Source: Christensenella sp. UBA1782 (GTDB lineage Bacteria; Bacillota; Clostridia; Christensenellales; DTU072). From it: DNA of 25,279 nt. Both the position numbers and the translations under genes were made by a program. Positions 24,104 to 25,279 of this stretch are shown here, piece by piece. Numbering within the stretch: position 1 is the stretch's first letter; each line of letters starts with the position of its first letter. The stretch lies in assembly GCA_002315475.1 (NCBI GenBank), contig DCGI01000086.1:1-25279 (forward strand), in the 5' to 3' direction. Below the pieces are notes generated by a model. That model was not told the origin of the DNA. It ran no database searches and worked only from the letters and a program-made list of their open reading frames with translations.

Positions 24104-24235
24104 CTCTCATTGCCGGACGAGCCGACAATTCGCCGCTCGCTCTCTCGCCGAGGGCGAGCTTCTATCCCGCAAAGTCAACCCTTCCTTGCAAATAATTTTG
24201 CCGGAAGGATTTCCTTGTGGGATAGGCTATGAGAG
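24104..24235. repeat. Nested palindromes at the end of the DUF6273 gene
   Basis: From outside in: CTCTCAT (24104-24110) with ATGAGAG (24229-24235), CTATCCC (24162-24168) with GGGATAG (24219-24225), CCTTCC (24180-24185) with GGAAGG (24203-24208), and GCAAA (24188-24192) with TTTGC (24197-24201). A side hairpin CTCGCC-GAG-GGCGAG sits at 24144-24158. The right end overlaps the stop of the DUF6273 gene, so it may end that transcript, though no long U tract follows. Confidence 0.78.
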
Positions 24236-25279
24236 CCTAATTTTCAAAGCGGGGACGACGCCGACATCCGTATCTTTGACACTGCAGTTGCCGTAATCGG
24301 CATAGCCTTCGTAGGAGACGTTCCTCGCATTGTAACCATTGTCATCGCGCGGCGAACGGAGCCACCAGTAGCCATTGCCGTCATAGTAGGTTCCGCCGGA
24401 TTCCGTATACGCCCCTTGACTCCGGGCGTAGTCGCTCGTGGTCTTTTGTCTTGCCGTGCTGGTATAATAACTTCCAAAGCCCCAATCACTCTTGGTTACC
24501 TCGTCTTCACTGAGTAACCATACCTTATCGTTTGTGTTGCTACAAGCATAGCGTATTGCATTAATTATTTTTTTTAAGGTATCTACGGTACTCCTTGCTC
24601 TGTTATCCACCGTTACCGTTTGGATTAACGCTTGTTGCAAAGAAGTAAACGCCGTGTTGTAGAAGGTTTCGTTCAGCCACTTTCTTATATTGGATAAGGC
24701 ATAGTTGTTGGCATAGCCCGTTCCGCCGTTGTGACGGAAAAAGACTTTTCTGTCTTCTGAATAATAGTCTTGACTGTCCAAAATAAGTTCGGCAAGTATC
24801 GTCGCATAGCCGTCTTTTTCTTCCAAAATGCGCCACTTGATCGGCTCGTATTGGAACCAATAGATTGTACTTGTGGTATAGCCGTTATAGTCTTGACAGC
24901 TACTGTCGGCACTACTGCTATTCGTTGTCCTAGACGGTCTGTAACTCGTGAAGTATACGCCTCTGTATTTCTCGCCGTTGTACTCTATATCTTGATACCA
25001 CATGTAGTCGGTAGCGTTGCTTCCTTCAATATAGTACTTATAAGACGTCCAATTGTAGTTTTGACCGTGACTCGGTTTTGCCCCACCTAAGGCATTTAAT
25101 TGCGTTAAGATACCGGCATCGGTCACTTCGCTTTGCGGATAGATACCGAAATAGATATAATTACCGTCCCTTTTATATTGTAGTCCTTGCGTAGGAATCG
25201 GTTGTGACAGTTTTGTTTTTAGCGGGACGGATTCGATTCCTTCGTCCGCCTCGAAGAATCCTCGTTTTTTTTCTTGCGT
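24227..25279 (-). CDS. DUF6273 domain-containing protein (5' partial)
   Basis: The frame is open to the right edge, so the N-terminus lies outside the window; a GTG at 25126 is an internal codon and not the start. At the visible N-terminal end comes GNYIYFGIYPQSEV, the usual opening of a DUF6273 domain, then GILTQLNALGG and NWTSYKYYIEGS. The core is typical: EPIKWRILEEKDGYATILAE, then LSNIRKWLNETFYNTAF, KVWLLSEDEV, and near the C-terminus GYWWLRSPRDD and VGVVPALKIRLS. The fold is of the kind seen in bacterial proteins with formylglycine-like or lectin-like C-terminal modules, but the function is unknown. Such proteins in gut Clostridia are often large and surface-linked; no signal can be seen here because the start is missing. 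The last codons overlap the right arm of a nested palindrome. Confidence 0.85.
   Translation of the reverse strand, partial: TQEKKRGFFEADEGIESVPLKTKLSQPIPTQGLQYKRDGNYIYFGIYPQSEVTDAGILTQLNALGGAKPSHGQNYNWTSYKYYIEGSNATDYMWYQDIEYNGEKYRGVYFTSYRPSRTTNSSSADSSCQDYNGYTTSTIYWFQYEPIKWRILEEKDGYATILAELILDSQDYYSEDRKVFFRHNGGTGYANNYALSNIRKWLNETFYNTAFTSLQQALIQTVTVDNRARSTVDTLKKIINAIRYACSNTNDKVWLLSEDEVTKSDWGFGSYYTSTARQKTTSDYARSQGAYTESGGTYYDGNGYWWLRSPRDDNGYNARNVSYEGYADYGNCSVKDTDVGVVPALKIRLS

Larger units (their letters stand above)
23625..24226. other. 600-base intergenic region full of hairpins
   Basis: No credible gene. A 145-codon open frame on the plus strand (23656-24093) is rejected: it runs through the palindromes, is Arg/Pro/Ser-rich and has no ribosome site. 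The region contains at least seven inverted repeats, listed separately where clear, and no transposase remnant that I can recognise. Confidence 0.75.

Noticed and set aside
23625..24226. tRNA or rRNA gene
   Set aside because: The hairpins do not form a cloverleaf and no T-loop GTTCGANTC motif is present; the same holds for the other intergenic gaps.

Overview
The window looks like chromosomal DNA of a low-to-mid-GC Bacillota bacterium, most likely an uncultured gut Clostridia of the Christensenellales type. Reasons: sigma-A type promoters (TTGACA/TATAAT, 17-nt spacers), strong GGAGG-type ribosome sites, lipobox lipoproteins, and families common in gut Clostridia (BspA-like LRR protein, DUF6273, Cthe_2159/DUF4353 beta-helix protein, UPF0173, UPF0371, hexameric GdhA). 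The taxonomic guess is inference; there is no rRNA or other marker here. TAA, TAG and TGA all act as stops. I see no tRNA, rRNA, CRISPR array, transposase or phage gene.

Layout. 1-1473 (+): end of an amino-acid ABC transporter, a tandem substrate-binding protein whose second domain is cut short, followed by the permease. 1638-2372 (+): an unusually AT-rich orphan gene with its own promoter and a perfect 22-bp bidirectional terminator. 2511-4828 (-): a two-gene unit, a GH110-like right-handed beta-helix glycosidase without signal peptide followed by a UPF0173 metallo-hydrolase. 4868-5080: two copies of a hairpin-forming repeat. 5084-12290 (-): a probable operon running from a near-perfect promoter through a BspA-like LRR lipoprotein, a divergent isoleucyl-tRNA synthetase, a GatB/YqeY-domain protein and MnmG. 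12703-14343 (-): an acyl-CoA/AMP ligase with its own promoter and terminator. 14576-15940 (+): a membrane-anchored clan GH-A-like hydrolase, divergent from the ligase, with a dyad overlapping its -35 box. 16140-18965 (+): gdhA followed 3 bases later by UPF0371/DUF1846. 19333-21465 (-): a DUF4353 beta-helix lipoprotein. 21708-23624 (+): a fusion of a sugar-phosphate isomerase/epimerase-like TIM barrel to a Gfo/Idh/MocA oxidoreductase. 23625-24226: 600 bases without a credible gene, packed with hairpins. 24227-25279 (-): the C-terminal part of a DUF6273 protein that continues past the window.

How they fit together. Three themes recur: amino-acid uptake and nitrogen metabolism (ABC transporter, GdhA); tRNA charging and modification (IleRS, YqeY, MnmG); and glycan or sugar handling and the cell surface (GH110-like enzyme, GH-A-like enzyme, LRR and beta-helix lipoproteins, isomerase-dehydrogenase fusion). 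Nothing amounts to a clear new defence or mobile system. The most interesting items are the isomerase-dehydrogenase fusion, the apparently cytoplasmic GH110-like enzyme paired with a UPF0173 hydrolase, the IleRS with a KFHKS signature downstream of a surface lipoprotein gene, the half-deleted binding domain, the orphan AT-rich gene, and several intergenic hairpin repeats.
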